This document shows positions 53,947 through 62,724 of a DNA stretch of 64,000 nucleotides, in pieces. The notes under the pieces are model-generated. The model was not told where the DNA came from, searched no databases, and was given only the letters and a program-made list of their open reading frames with translations. This DNA is from Cellulomonas timonensis (GTDB taxonomy: Bacteria > Actinomycetota > Actinomycetes > Actinomycetales > Cellulomonadaceae). The stretch is taken from NCBI RefSeq assembly GCF_900046455.1, contig NZ_FCOT01000011.1:310001-374000 (forward strand), read 5' to 3'. The number at the start of each line of letters is the position of its first letter. Position 1 is the stretch's first letter. Position numbers and translations under genes: made by a program.

Positions 53947-55352
53947 GCGACCGGGCGCCGGGCGTCGGCGGGCGGTGGACGCGGAGCCGCGCGGCTGGGG
54001 CCGGCGCCGTGGCGAGTGCCGCGCTCCTCGTGGCGGGCGGCCTGCTGGGCCGGCCCGACGTCGCTGTGCTGGGCGCGGCGCCACTGGTGGCGGCGGCCTG
54101 GGACCTGTGGCGCCGGCCGTCGGGGGAGCTCACGGTGCGCCTGACGGGATGGTCCGACGGTGCCGCCGCCGACGCCGATCCGGAGGGAGCCGGCTCCGTC
54201 CCCGACGCGGCGCGCGGTAGCGCCGACACGGCGACTGGGCGTGCCGACGCGGCGACGGCGCGGCCCGGCGCGGTCCGGGCCCGAGTGCTGCTGGACGCCC
54301 CGCCCGGGATGACGGCCGCGCTGGTCGGCGTGCGGCGGGCCGGCCGGGACGCCGCCGAGCTGCTGGTCCGCGTCGATCGGACGCGGACCCTGCCGGTGGT
54401 GGTGCGCACGGTGCGGACCGGCCCACAGGAGGTCGCCACCGTCGACGCGCAGGGCATCGGATCGGGCGCCGCGAGCATCGGGGAGCCCACGGACCCGGTG
54501 GGCCGCACCGCGCTGGTGCTGCCCAGCCCGTCGGCGCTGCGGGACCTGCCGCTCCCGCCGAGGCTGCGCGGGCTGACCGGCGCGCACACGTCACGTCGGC
54601 CGGGCGAGGGCGGCGACCTGCGCGATGTGCACATGTTCGCGCCGGGGGACCGGCTGCGCCGGATCGACTGGCGGGTCACGGCTCGGCGCGCCCCTGACCT
54701 GCGCGAGCTGTACGTGCGCCGGGAGCACGCGCTCGCCGAGGCCGTCGTGCTGCTCGTCGTCGACTCCCGGGACGACGTCGGACCCGACCCCCGCACGTGG
54801 CGTGGCGCCGAGGGCCCGCGCGCGCAGGACCCCACCTCGCTCGACCTGGGCCGGCATGCGGCGGCCTCGCTCGCGCAGCGCTACCTCGCGGCCGGCGACC
54901 GGGTGGGGCTCGACGACCTCGGCGCGCGCCGCCGCCCGCTGCCGCCGGGGGGTGGGCGTCGTCAGCTCGACCGCACCCGGCCCGCCCGGGCGGTGACGCC
55001 CCCCGGGGGCGAGCCGCCGAAGCGGCTGCGCCCGCCGCAGATCCCCTCCGGCGCGCTCGTCGTGGTGTTCTCCACTTTCCTGGACGACGAGGCGTCCCGC
55101 GTCGCTGGGCGGTGGCGCCGGGCCGGGCATCGGGTGATCGCCGTCGACGTGCTGCCCGACGTGCGCGATCGGCATCTGGACGACCGGGAGCGGCTCGCGC
55201 CGCGCATCGTGCGGCTGGGCCGGGAGGACCGGCTCGCCGAGTTGGCCGACCTCGCCGTCGGGGTGGTCTCGTGGCGTGACGACCCCGCCGTCACCCTGGC
55301 CGGCCTGGCCCGGCGCGGCCGTCGGCGGCCGGGCGCGGGGGGGCCGGCATGA
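53943..55352 (+). CDS. DUF58-domain protein
   Basis: This 469-residue protein has two N-terminal membrane helices, an Ala-rich extracytoplasmic segment and a C-terminal DUF58 core with GEGGDLRDVHMFAPGDRLRRIDWRVTARRAPDLRELYVRREHALAEAVVLLVVDSRDDVG, the hallmark of the family. DUF58 proteins are MoxR clients related to von Willebrand factor A folds. A long Pro/Arg loop (about 340-370) separates the two halves of the VWA-like part. Confidence 0.93.
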   Translation: MSDRAPGVGGRWTRSRAAGAGAVASAALLVAGGLLGRPDVAVLGAAPLVAAAWDLWRRPSGELTVRLTGWSDGAAADADPEGAGSVPDAARGSADTATGRADAATARPGAVRARVLLDAPPGMTAALVGVRRAGRDAAELLVRVDRTRTLPVVVRTVRTGPQEVATVDAQGIGSGAASIGEPTDPVGRTALVLPSPSALRDLPLPPRLRGLTGAHTSRRPGEGGDLRDVHMFAPGDRLRRIDWRVTARRAPDLRELYVRREHALAEAVVLLVVDSRDDVGPDPRTWRGAEGPRAQDPTSLDLGRHAAASLAQRYLAAGDRVGLDDLGARRRPLPPGGGRRQLDRTRPARAVTPPGGEPPKRLRPPQIPSGALVVVFSTFLDDEASRVAGRWRRAGHRVIAVDVLPDVRDRHLDDRERLAPRIVRLGREDRLAELADLAVGVVSWRDDPAVTLAGLARRGRRRPGAGGPA

Positions 55353-55930
55353 GGCGCCTGCGGGGCTGGGCCCTCACGGTGGCGTCGCGGCGGGACGATG
55401 TCGAGGTCGACATCGGGCCCTGGGCGCCGGCCTGGGCGCTGCGGCTGGTGCTCGCTGCCGTCGCCGCGCTGGCCCTGGCGGTCGCGTGGTCGGGGCCGGG
55501 TCCGCAGCCGCCCACGTCGGTGGTGGTGGCGCTCGGCCTGCTCGTCGCGGTGCTGGCCTGGGCGCCCGGGCTCGGGCTGTCCGGGATGGTGGTGCTGGTG
55601 GTCGGCGCCCGAGTGCTGTTCGGCGGTGTGCCGCCCCTGGGGTCGACGATGGCGCTGGTGCTGCTGGTCCACCTGCTGCTGTGGCTGGGCGCCGTGGCCG
55701 CGCGGACCACGCGGCGGACGCGCGTCGAGCTGGCGGTGCTGGCCTCGGGCGCACGGGAGACGGCAGTGCTGCAGGTCGGCGCGCAGGCGTTGACAGTCGT
55801 CGCCGCCGTGGTGGCCGAGGGCGGGCTGCCGCCGGGAGACGGCTGGCGGGTCGCGGCGCTCCTGCTGGCGGGCGTCGTCGTCGTGCTGGCGCTGCCGCGG
55901 CCTAAGGAGTTGTGGTGGAGGCGGGGCTGA
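55349..55930 (+). CDS. membrane protein of MoxR operon
   Basis: This 193-residue protein has four to five predicted membrane segments (for example WALRLVLAAVAALALAVAWSG, SVVVALGLLVAVLAWAPGLGL and LVHLLLWLGAVAARTT). The first 25 residues are charged and cytoplasmic. It overlaps the DUF58 stop by 4 bp and the 3' end of the convergent EamA gene by 29 bp, so the two 3' ends are antisense to each other. No domain recognised. Confidence 0.8.
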   Translation: MRRLRGWALTVASRRDDVEVDIGPWAPAWALRLVLAAVAALALAVAWSGPGPQPPTSVVVALGLLVAVLAWAPGLGLSGMVVLVVGARVLFGGVPPLGSTMALVLLVHLLLWLGAVAARTTRRTRVELAVLASGARETAVLQVGAQALTVVAAVVAEGGLPPGDGWRVAALLLAGVVVVLALPRPKELWWRRG

Positions 55931-56876
55931 CCTGAGCGACGTCGACGGCCTCGACGGCACCTCGCCGGGACGTCTCCGCCAGCCCGATGCCCGCGAGCAC
56001 CACCACCGCGCCGACGAGCTGCACCGCCGTCATCGCCTCGCCCAGCACCACCCAGGCGACGGCTGAGGCCGCCACGGGCTCCGACATGCCGAGCAGGCCC
56101 GCACGCGCCGCGCCGAGCCGGCGGATGCCCACCAGGAACAGCAGGTACGGCACGGCGGTGCCGAGCACCACGATGCCGAGCACGAGGAGCCACATCGGCG
56201 CCCGCACGTCGGCCAGTGGCCCGGCGAGCGGAGTGTCCTGGGTGAGCACACCGCGCGGGAAGGTCCACAGCGGTTGCAGCACCACCCACAGCAGCGCCGC
56301 GAACGTCATCGACCAGGCATGCGTGGTGAGCGGCTCGCGGCGGGTCATCAGCCGCTCGCCCAGCAGGTAGTAGGCGGCCAGCGCGACGGCGGCGCCCAGC
56401 CCGGCGGCGATTCCCAGGCCGTCGAGCACGATGCCGTCGCCCACCTGCGCGACGAGCGCCAGGCCGGCCAGGCAGGCGGCCAGCGCCCACCACACCCGCG
56501 CGCGGACCTGCTCGCGCAGCACGAACCTGGCCCACAGCGCGACGAGCAGCGGGGCGGTGTACTCGAGCAGCAGCGCGAGCCCGACGGGCAGCCGGGAGAT
56601 GGCCACGAGGTAGCACCACTGCACCAGGGCGACCCCCACGACACCGAGCAGCGCCAGCACGGCGAGCTCCTTGCCGCGGGCGCGCAACGCGCGGGGATTG
56701 ACGATGAGGGCCACTCCGACGAGCAGCACCGCGGAGCCCAGGCAGCGGAGCTCGACGAGCCGCTCCGGGCTGAGGCCGGACTGCATCGCGAGTTTGGCGA
56801 CTGTGCCGTTGACGGCGAACAGGACCGATCCGGTGAGGATCGCGAGGGCGCCCCAGGGCGCGGAGCGGCGGCGCAC
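55902..56876 (-). CDS. EamA-family (DMT) transporter
   Basis: This 324-residue protein has ten predicted membrane segments in two EamA repeats (WGALAILTGSVLFAVNGTVAKLA...LLEYTAPLLVALWARFVLREQV; GLGAAVALAAYYLLGERL...GMSEPVAASAVAWVVLGEAMTAVQLVGAVVVLAGI). It is a DMT-superfamily metabolite exporter; the amino-acid or drug specificity cannot be told. The RhtA-like layout is typical of actinobacteria. Confidence 0.92.
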   Translation of the reverse strand: MRRRSAPWGALAILTGSVLFAVNGTVAKLAMQSGLSPERLVELRCLGSAVLLVGVALIVNPRALRARGKELAVLALLGVVGVALVQWCYLVAISRLPVGLALLLEYTAPLLVALWARFVLREQVRARVWWALAACLAGLALVAQVGDGIVLDGLGIAAGLGAAVALAAYYLLGERLMTRREPLTTHAWSMTFAALLWVVLQPLWTFPRGVLTQDTPLAGPLADVRAPMWLLVLGIVVLGTAVPYLLFLVGIRRLGAARAGLLGMSEPVAASAVAWVVLGEAMTAVQLVGAVVVLAGIGLAETSRRGAVEAVDVAQVSPASTTTP

Positions 56877-56986
56877 CTGCCGAGGCTAGTGCCGGCGCAC
56901 CCCCAGGCCGAGGAGTTTCCGTGGCCGTCCCCTGGGGGTTGCCGTGCAGGAGTTGCCGGGGTGTGCGCCTGCCTAACGTCCGGCGC

Positions 56987-57298
56987 ATGAGGATGGCGAT
57001 GGCACCGACCGGGCAGGCGGCGATCTCACCCGTCGTGGCAGCCGCCGCCGGACACGTCGACGAGGCCGCCCGGGCCCTCGCCGCGGCAGCACAGGTCGAC
57101 TGGGTGTCGGATGCGGCCGACCGGTACCGCGCCGCCCTCGATGAGGCGCAGCAGGCCGTCGCCCGCACCGCGCGCGACGTCGACACGGCCTATGACGCGC
57201 TCCGGCAGCACGATCGCGCCACCGCGCTGGCCTGCGTCGCGATGCGCGCCGATGCCGCCTATGGGCTGCTCGGCCAGCCCGCTGGCAGGCAGTGGTGA
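56987..57298 (+). CDS. small helical WXG100-like protein
   Basis: This 103-residue all-helical protein (VVAAAAGHVDEAARALAAAAQVDWVSDAADRYRAALDEAQQAVARTARDVDTAYDALRQHDRATALACVAM) has W-V-S near the middle in place of WxG. It precedes and overlaps a lipase gene that itself begins with a similar helical segment. The pair looks like a WXG-type secretion partner and its effector, but no type VII machinery is encoded in this window. Confidence 0.55.
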   Translation: MRMAMAPTGQAAISPVVAAAAGHVDEAARALAAAAQVDWVSDAADRYRAALDEAQQAVARTARDVDTAYDALRQHDRATALACVAMRADAAYGLLGQPAGRQW

Positions 57299-58797
57299 CC
57301 GACCTCGGCGGCGGGATCGAGGTGTCCGGCGGGCGCGGCGGCACCGTGGCGCGGCTCGCGGACCTGAACCAGGCCGCCCAGTCGCTCGAGACGGCCGCCG
57401 ACCGGCTCGACGACGCCGCGGCGGCACTGGCCGCCGCATCCCAGGCCACCTGGGAGGGAGACGAGGCTCTCGGCTCGGGACGGGTCGCACGGACGGCCCT
57501 CGCCCCACTGCTCAACGGCCTCGGCTCACCCGGTGAGACCGCCGAGTCGCTCCGCGCGCTCACCCGGTCGCTGCGGGCCGCCGCCGAGGGGTACGAGCAG
57601 GCGGAAGGCGCCGTCGAACGACTGGTGCGCGGGCTCGTCGGGGCGCAGGCGTCGTGGGTCGGCGAAGGGCCGCTCGGCTGGCCGATGTCCTGGGTGGCGG
57701 GCGTCCACCTGACGACGGGGGCAGGGCTCGTCGCGCTCTGGAGCAAGGGCCGCACCGGCCGATGGCCCGACCCGACGTCGATGGTGCGCGGCGGAGGCGT
57801 GGAGCTGCTGCTGCACGGCGTGACCAGCCACCTGCAGGCGCTGCGCCCGGGCGCGCAGCTCGGGCCGCCACACCCCGTGGGCAGCGCGGCGCAGCCGTGG
57901 GCGGCGATCCTGGGCCATCGCCAGGTGAGCGTCGCGGTGCTCGGCAGCACTCGCGCCCTGGACGGCGACGCCCGTCCACGCGACGACGCCGGACTGCTCA
58001 GGCTGATCGACGACTCCTACCCCGGCGGCGCCCACGGAGGGCTCGGGGTGGTGAGCGTGCTGCGCTTCGACCAACCCGACGGCTCACGCAGCTGGGCAGT
58101 GGCCATCCCGGGCACGCAGCAGTCAGGCCCGGAGGGCGACAACCCGATGCGCGCCATGACCAACATCTCCCTGATGGCGGGCATGCCCGATGGCGCGAGC
58201 GACCTCGTCCTTCAGGCGCTCGACCAGGCCGGCGCCGAGCCCGGGGAGCCCGTGCTGCTCGCGGGGCACAGCCAAGGCGGGATGGCGGCCATGGCCGTGG
58301 CCTCCGCCGCGGCAGTCACTGGCCGCCACGCGGTCACGCATGTGCTGACCGCCGGATCCCCGGTGGCCGGGATGGCCGCGCCACGAGGCGTCGCCACCAA
58401 GCACCTGGAGCATTCCACCGACATCGTGCCCACGCTCGACGCGCTGCCGTCGCCGGACACCCCGCAACGCCTCACGGTGTCCGTCGACCTCAGGGCGTCC
58501 ACCGATCCGGCCGACCGCCTGGCCTCCCGCGACCTCCTCGACTCGCATGACCTCACCACCTATGCCCGCAGTGCGGAGCGGGTCGAGGCCGCAGGGGAGC
58601 AAGACCCGTCGCTGCGCGCGTGGCGGGACTCGGTGCAGCGCGACATCTACGGCCCGGACGGCACCACCGTCACGCTCACCCAGTACCAGGGCTCCCAGCC
58701 GGTCACCCCGGACGTCGTCGGCCGGCCCGGCACAGTGGCGGGCCTGCCGCAGCCGCCCAGCCTGGGGCCCCTGGTCCACCCCGCGGTGACCCGATGA
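57292..58797 (+). CDS. alpha/beta-hydrolase (lipase-like) with N-terminal helical WXG-like region
   Basis: This 501-residue protein starts at GTG 57292, overlapping the small helical gene. The first 120 residues are Ala-rich helices (LADLNQAAQSLETAADRLDDAAAALAAASQATWEG), like WXG/LXG modules. The hydrolase core follows, with the nucleophile GHSQGG (LLAGHSQGGMAAMAVA), HSTDIVPTLDAL with the acidic residue and SHDLTTYARS with the probable catalytic His. There is no classical signal peptide. Export through a WXG-type system is inferred, not shown. Confidence 0.75.
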   Translation: MVTDLGGGIEVSGGRGGTVARLADLNQAAQSLETAADRLDDAAAALAAASQATWEGDEALGSGRVARTALAPLLNGLGSPGETAESLRALTRSLRAAAEGYEQAEGAVERLVRGLVGAQASWVGEGPLGWPMSWVAGVHLTTGAGLVALWSKGRTGRWPDPTSMVRGGGVELLLHGVTSHLQALRPGAQLGPPHPVGSAAQPWAAILGHRQVSVAVLGSTRALDGDARPRDDAGLLRLIDDSYPGGAHGGLGVVSVLRFDQPDGSRSWAVAIPGTQQSGPEGDNPMRAMTNISLMAGMPDGASDLVLQALDQAGAEPGEPVLLAGHSQGGMAAMAVASAAAVTGRHAVTHVLTAGSPVAGMAAPRGVATKHLEHSTDIVPTLDALPSPDTPQRLTVSVDLRASTDPADRLASRDLLDSHDLTTYARSAERVEAAGEQDPSLRAWRDSVQRDIYGPDGTTVTLTQYQGSQPVTPDVVGRPGTVAGLPQPPSLGPLVHPAVTR

Positions 58798-58819
58798 GGC
58801 GCCTGGCCGGCGCCGTGGC

Positions 58820-59200
58820 TCAGCGGCGGCGTCCCGGGGCCAGCACGCTGAGCACGAAGCTGACGATCGAGATCACCAGCGCGCCCAGCACCGCGGTGCC
58901 GAAGTTGTCGACACGGAGCCCCCAGGTGGCCTGGTTCGTGATCCAGGCCGTGAGCAACAGCATCAGGGCGTTCACCACCAGGGTGAACAGCCCCAGCGTG
59001 AGGATGTACAGCGGCAGCGAGATGAGTTTGACGATCGGCTTGACGATCGCGTTGACGAGGCCGAACACGAGGCCGATCAGCAGGATCACGCCGATGGCCT
59101 GCCACGTCGAGTCGGTGCCGACGATCACCAGGCCGGGCAGGATCAGTGTCGCGAACCAGATGGCGATGCCGTTGATGATCACGCGCAGCACGAAGCTCAT
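58820..59200 (-). CDS. phage-holin-like (PF04020-type) membrane protein
   Basis: This 126-residue protein has four membrane segments (IINGIAIWFATLILPGLVIV, AIGVILLIGLVFGLVNAIVKPIV, LPLYILTLGLFTLVVNALMLLLTAWI, FGTAVLGALVISIVSFVLSVL). The conserved NAIVKPIVKLISLPLYILTLGLF stretch identifies the widespread four-helix family annotated as Phage_holin_4_2/DUF membrane protein. The true role in bacteria is unknown; there is no phage context. Confidence 0.9.
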   Translation of the reverse strand: MSFVLRVIINGIAIWFATLILPGLVIVGTDSTWQAIGVILLIGLVFGLVNAIVKPIVKLISLPLYILTLGLFTLVVNALMLLLTAWITNQATWGLRVDNFGTAVLGALVISIVSFVLSVLAPGRRR

Positions 59201-59264
59201 GACTCGATCCTGCCATCCGGGCCGTCGCCGCAGCGCGCGAACGCGGCGGTGGCATGCTGTGGCA

Positions 59265-60329
59265 GTGCCCCAGGTTCCGCTCCGCCCCGCTGTCGCCGCA
59301 CTGCCGCCCTACGTCCCGGGCGCCCGCGCACTCGTCGGAGCGGCGGCGTTCAAGCTGTCCTCCAATGAGAACCCGTTCCCGCCACTGGGATCGGTGGTGG
59401 CCGCCATCGCCGACGGCGCGATGGACGTCAACCGGTACCCGGACATGTACGCGACTGAGCTCACCGAGGCGATCGCGGCCCACCTGGGCGTGAACCCCGC
59501 CGGGGTGGTCACGGGCAACGGCTCCGTGGCGGTGCTCAGCCACGTGCTCGCCGCGGTGTGCGACGCGGGTGACGAGGTGGTGTTCCCCTGGAGGTCGTTC
59601 GAGGCGTACCCGATCGCCGTGGGCATCGCCGGAGCGCGGGCAGTGCAGGTGCCGCTCACCGCCGACGGCCGCCTGGACCTGCCCGCGATGGCGGCGGCCG
59701 TGACGGACCGGACCCGCGTGATCCTGTTGTGCACCCCCAACAACCCCACGGGCCCGGCGGTACGGGCCGACGAGCTCGCGGAGCTGCTCGACGCGGTGCC
59801 GCGCGACGTGCTCGTGGTGCTCGACGAGGCGTACGTGGAGTTCGTGCGGGACCCGCTGGCGGCGGATGGCCTGGCGGTGTTCGCGGCGCGACCGAACGTG
59901 GTGCTGCTGCGCACCTTCTCGAAGGCGTATGGCCTGGCGGGGCTGCGGGTCGGCTTCGCGGTGGCCCGGCCACGGCTGGCGGCGGGGATCCGGGCGGTGT
60001 CGACGCCGTTCGGGGTCTCGCACCTCGCGCAGCTCGCGGCCGTGGCCTCGCTGCGCGCCGCGGACGAGCTGATGGTCCGGGTGGAGGCCGTGGTGGACGA
60101 GCGGTCGCGGATGCTCGCCGGGCTGCGCGCGCAGGGCTGGGAGGTCCCGGACAGCGAGGCCAACTTCGTGTGGCTGCCGCTCGGGGATCGGGCGCTCGCG
60201 TTCGCGGGGGAGTCGGCCCGGTCCGGTGTCCTGGTGCGGCCGTTCGCCGGTGACGGGGTGCGGGTGAGCGTCGGCGAGGCCGAGGCCACTGACCTGCTGC
60301 TGGAGGTCGCGGAGGGCTTCGCGCGCTGA
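59265..60329 (+). CDS. hisC: histidinol-phosphate aminotransferase
   Basis: This 354-residue class I/II PLP aminotransferase has SSNENPFPPLGSVVAAIADG at the N-terminus, CTPNNPTGP, DEAYVEF and the PLP lysine in FSKAYGLAGLRVGF (Lys220). It transaminates imidazole-acetol phosphate in histidine synthesis; related enzymes act on phenylalanine/tyrosine precursors. No other his gene is adjacent. GTG 59265 is chosen; GTG 59259 is equally possible and both would be leaderless behind CATGCT. Confidence 0.92.
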   Translation: MPQVPLRPAVAALPPYVPGARALVGAAAFKLSSNENPFPPLGSVVAAIADGAMDVNRYPDMYATELTEAIAAHLGVNPAGVVTGNGSVAVLSHVLAAVCDAGDEVVFPWRSFEAYPIAVGIAGARAVQVPLTADGRLDLPAMAAAVTDRTRVILLCTPNNPTGPAVRADELAELLDAVPRDVLVVLDEAYVEFVRDPLAADGLAVFAARPNVVLLRTFSKAYGLAGLRVGFAVARPRLAAGIRAVSTPFGVSHLAQLAAVASLRAADELMVRVEAVVDERSRMLAGLRAQGWEVPDSEANFVWLPLGDRALAFAGESARSGVLVRPFAGDGVRVSVGEAEATDLLLEVAEGFAR

Positions 60330-60453
60330 CGTCCCGCGACACGCGCTGACGCCGTCGTGAGGGCGGTGCTGAGGTGGAGATCCGCATGGTCGTCGGGGTC
60401 ATGTGGGATGTCGACAAAGCGGTGTGGCAAGGGTTGTCCGCGACGCCCGGGAC

Positions 60454-60488
60454 AACCTACGGTTGCGTAGCCTACGCTCACGTAGGTT
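60454..60488 (+). promoter_or_regulatory. double palindromic operator upstream of pdh genes
   Basis: Two copies of CTACG-N4-CGTAG (60457-60470 and 60472-60485) with a 15-bp period form one 35-bp near-perfect palindrome centred at 60471, with outer arms AACC/GGTT. It lies 50 bp before the pdhA start. The geometry fits cooperative binding of a TetR-like dimer pair. The regulator is not in the window. Confidence 0.65.
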
Positions 60489-60538
60489 CGTTCTGACCGT
60501 TTTTCGCCCTTGCTGCCGGCATGCGAAGGAGACCGCGC

Positions 60539-61690
60539 GTGAGCACGTCTGGCCCACTCACCGACGATGGGCTCGTTCAGCTGCTGACCCCTGCGGGGCA
60601 GCGGGTCGAGCATCCCGACTACTCCGGCCGCATCGCGCACCTCGACGCCGAGGCGCTGCGCGGCCTCTACCGCGACATGGTGATCGTGCGCCGGTTCGAC
60701 GCCGAGGCCACCGCGCTCCAGCGCCAGGGCGAGCTCGGCCTGTGGGCCCAGTGCCTCGGCCAGGAGGCAGCGCAGATCGGCTCGGGTCGTGCGCTGCGCG
60801 CGCAGGACTACGTCTTCCCGTCCTACCGCGAGCACGGCGTGGCCCACACCCGCGGGCTGGACCTGGCCGACCTGCTGCGCCTGTTCCGCGGCATCGACCA
60901 CGGCGGCTGGGACACCGAGGCGCACAACTTCCACCTGTACACGCTGGTCATCGGCTCGCACACCCTGCACGCCACCGGCTACGCGATGGGCGTGCAGCGC
61001 GACGGCGCCGTCGGCACCGGCGACCCGGACCGCGACACCGCAGTGGTCACCTACTTCGGCGACGGCGCCACCTCCCAGGGCGACGTCAGCGAGGCGCTCG
61101 TCTTCGCCGCCGTGAACAACGCGCCGATGGTGTTCTTCTGCCAGAACAACCAGTGGGCGATCTCCGAGCCCACCACCCGCCAGTCCCGCGTGCCGATCGC
61201 CGACCGGGCACCCGGCTTCGGCATACCCAGCGTGCGCGTCGACGGCAACGACGTGCTCGCCTGCTACGCCGTGACCGCCGAGGCGCTCGAACGGGCGCGC
61301 AGCGGGGGAGGCCCGACGTTCATCGAGGCGTTCACCTACCGGATGGGCGCGCACACCACGTCGGACGACCCCACCCGCTACCGGTCCGCCGCCGAGGAGG
61401 ACTACTGGGCCCGCCGCGACCCGATCGACCGCCTGCGGCTGCACCTGGAGGCGATCGGCGAGCTCCCCGCCGAGTTCACCGCCGACCTCGACGCCGAGGC
61501 CGCACGGCTCGGCGAGCGGCTCCGCACCACGGTGCGCGGCTGGGAGGCCCCCGACAGCGCCTCGATGTTCGAGCACGTCTACGCCACGCCGAACGCGATG
61601 GTCGAGACGGAGCGGGCCTGGTTCGAGGCCTACGAGGGCTCATTCCTGCCCGCGACGGGCGCCGCTGACACGACGGGAGCCGCCCGATGA
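60539..61690 (+). CDS. pdhA: 2-oxo acid (pyruvate/branched-chain) dehydrogenase E1 alpha subunit
   Basis: This protein has 383 residues. The thiamine-diphosphate motif GDGATSQGDVSEALVFAAVNNAPMVFFCQNN is intact, as is YRMGAHTTSDDPTRYR near the phosphorylation-loop region. GTG 60539 is chosen because AAGGAG lies 8 nt upstream; an in-frame ATG at 60521 lies ahead of that site. Sequence alone does not separate pyruvate from branched-chain substrates. It overlaps the E1 beta gene by 4 bp. Confidence 0.92.
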   Translation: MSTSGPLTDDGLVQLLTPAGQRVEHPDYSGRIAHLDAEALRGLYRDMVIVRRFDAEATALQRQGELGLWAQCLGQEAAQIGSGRALRAQDYVFPSYREHGVAHTRGLDLADLLRLFRGIDHGGWDTEAHNFHLYTLVIGSHTLHATGYAMGVQRDGAVGTGDPDRDTAVVTYFGDGATSQGDVSEALVFAAVNNAPMVFFCQNNQWAISEPTTRQSRVPIADRAPGFGIPSVRVDGNDVLACYAVTAEALERARSGGGPTFIEAFTYRMGAHTTSDDPTRYRSAAEEDYWARRDPIDRLRLHLEAIGELPAEFTADLDAEAARLGERLRTTVRGWEAPDSASMFEHVYATPNAMVETERAWFEAYEGSFLPATGAADTTGAAR

Positions 61691-62700
61691 GCGACATGAG
61701 CGGCGTCCAGCGCCTGACTCTCGGCAAGGCGATCAACCTGGGGCTGCGCCGCTCGCTGGAGCAGGACCCGAAGGTGCTCCTCATGGGCGAGGACATCGGC
61801 GCCCTGGGCGGGGTGTTCCGCGTCACCGACGGCCTGCACAAGGACTTCGGCGGGGAGCGCGTCGTCGACACGCCGCTCGCCGAGTCGGGCATCCTCGGCA
61901 CGGCCATCGGCCTGGCCCTGCGCGGCTACCGCCCGGTGTGCGAGATCCAGTTCGACGGCTTCATCTTTCCGGCGTTCGACCAGATCACGACGCAGCTCGC
62001 GAAGATGCACTACCGCTCGCGCGGCCGGCTGACGCTGCCCGTCGTCATCCGCGTGCCCTACGGCGGCGGCATCGGCGCCATCGAGCACCACAGCGAGTCG
62101 CCCGAGGCGCTGTTCGCGCACACCCCGGGCCTGCGGGTGGTGAGCCCGTCGAACCCCGCCGACGCCTACGCGATGATCCAGCAGGCCATCGCGTCACCCG
62201 ACCCGGTGCTGTTCTTCGAGCCGAAGGGCCGGTACTGGGACAAGGGCGACGTGGACCTGGGCCCCGTCGCCGCGCCGCACGCCGAGGCCGCCACCGGCCT
62301 CGACCGCGCCCAGGTGCTGCGGTCCGGCACGGACGTGACCGTCGTGGCGTACGGCCCCACCGTCGCCACCGCGCTCAAGGCGGCCGACGCGGCAGCGGCA
62401 GAGGGCACGAGCATCGAGGTCGTGGACCTGCGGACGCTCTCCCCGCTGGACGTCGAGACGGTGGTCGCCTCGGTGCGCCGCACGGGCCGCTGCGTCGTGG
62501 TCCACGAGGCGCCGACGGTCTACGGGACGGGCGCCGAGGTCGCCGCGCGGGTCACCGAGGAGTGCTTCTACCAGCTCGAGGCCCCGGTGCTGCGGGTCGG
62601 CGGCTTCCACACCCCGTACCCCGTCTCGAAGATCGAAGAGGACTACCTGCCCGGCCTGGACCGTGTGCTCGACGCCGTCGACCGCACCCTGACGTTCTGA
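61687..62700 (+). CDS. pdhB: 2-oxo acid dehydrogenase E1 beta subunit
   Basis: This 337-residue protein pairs with E1 alpha. Family features include LLMGEDIGALGGVFRVTDGL, VDTPLAESGILGTAIGLALRGYRPVCEIQF, GGGIGAIEHHSESPEALF and the C-terminal VVHEAPTVYGTGAEVAA. The HHSESPEA block is seen in branched-chain-type enzymes as well. The E2 gene starts 24 bp after its stop. Confidence 0.94.
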   Translation: MSDMSGVQRLTLGKAINLGLRRSLEQDPKVLLMGEDIGALGGVFRVTDGLHKDFGGERVVDTPLAESGILGTAIGLALRGYRPVCEIQFDGFIFPAFDQITTQLAKMHYRSRGRLTLPVVIRVPYGGGIGAIEHHSESPEALFAHTPGLRVVSPSNPADAYAMIQQAIASPDPVLFFEPKGRYWDKGDVDLGPVAAPHAEAATGLDRAQVLRSGTDVTVVAYGPTVATALKAADAAAAEGTSIEVVDLRTLSPLDVETVVASVRRTGRCVVVHEAPTVYGTGAEVAARVTEECFYQLEAPVLRVGGFHTPYPVSKIEEDYLPGLDRVLDAVDRTLTF

Positions 62701-62724
62701 TCCCTGGCGTGTGAGGAGACCACG

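Noticed and set aside
58820-59200. Holin-like protein as sign of a prophage
   Set aside because: No phage genes nearby; the four-helix family is common in ordinary chromosomes.
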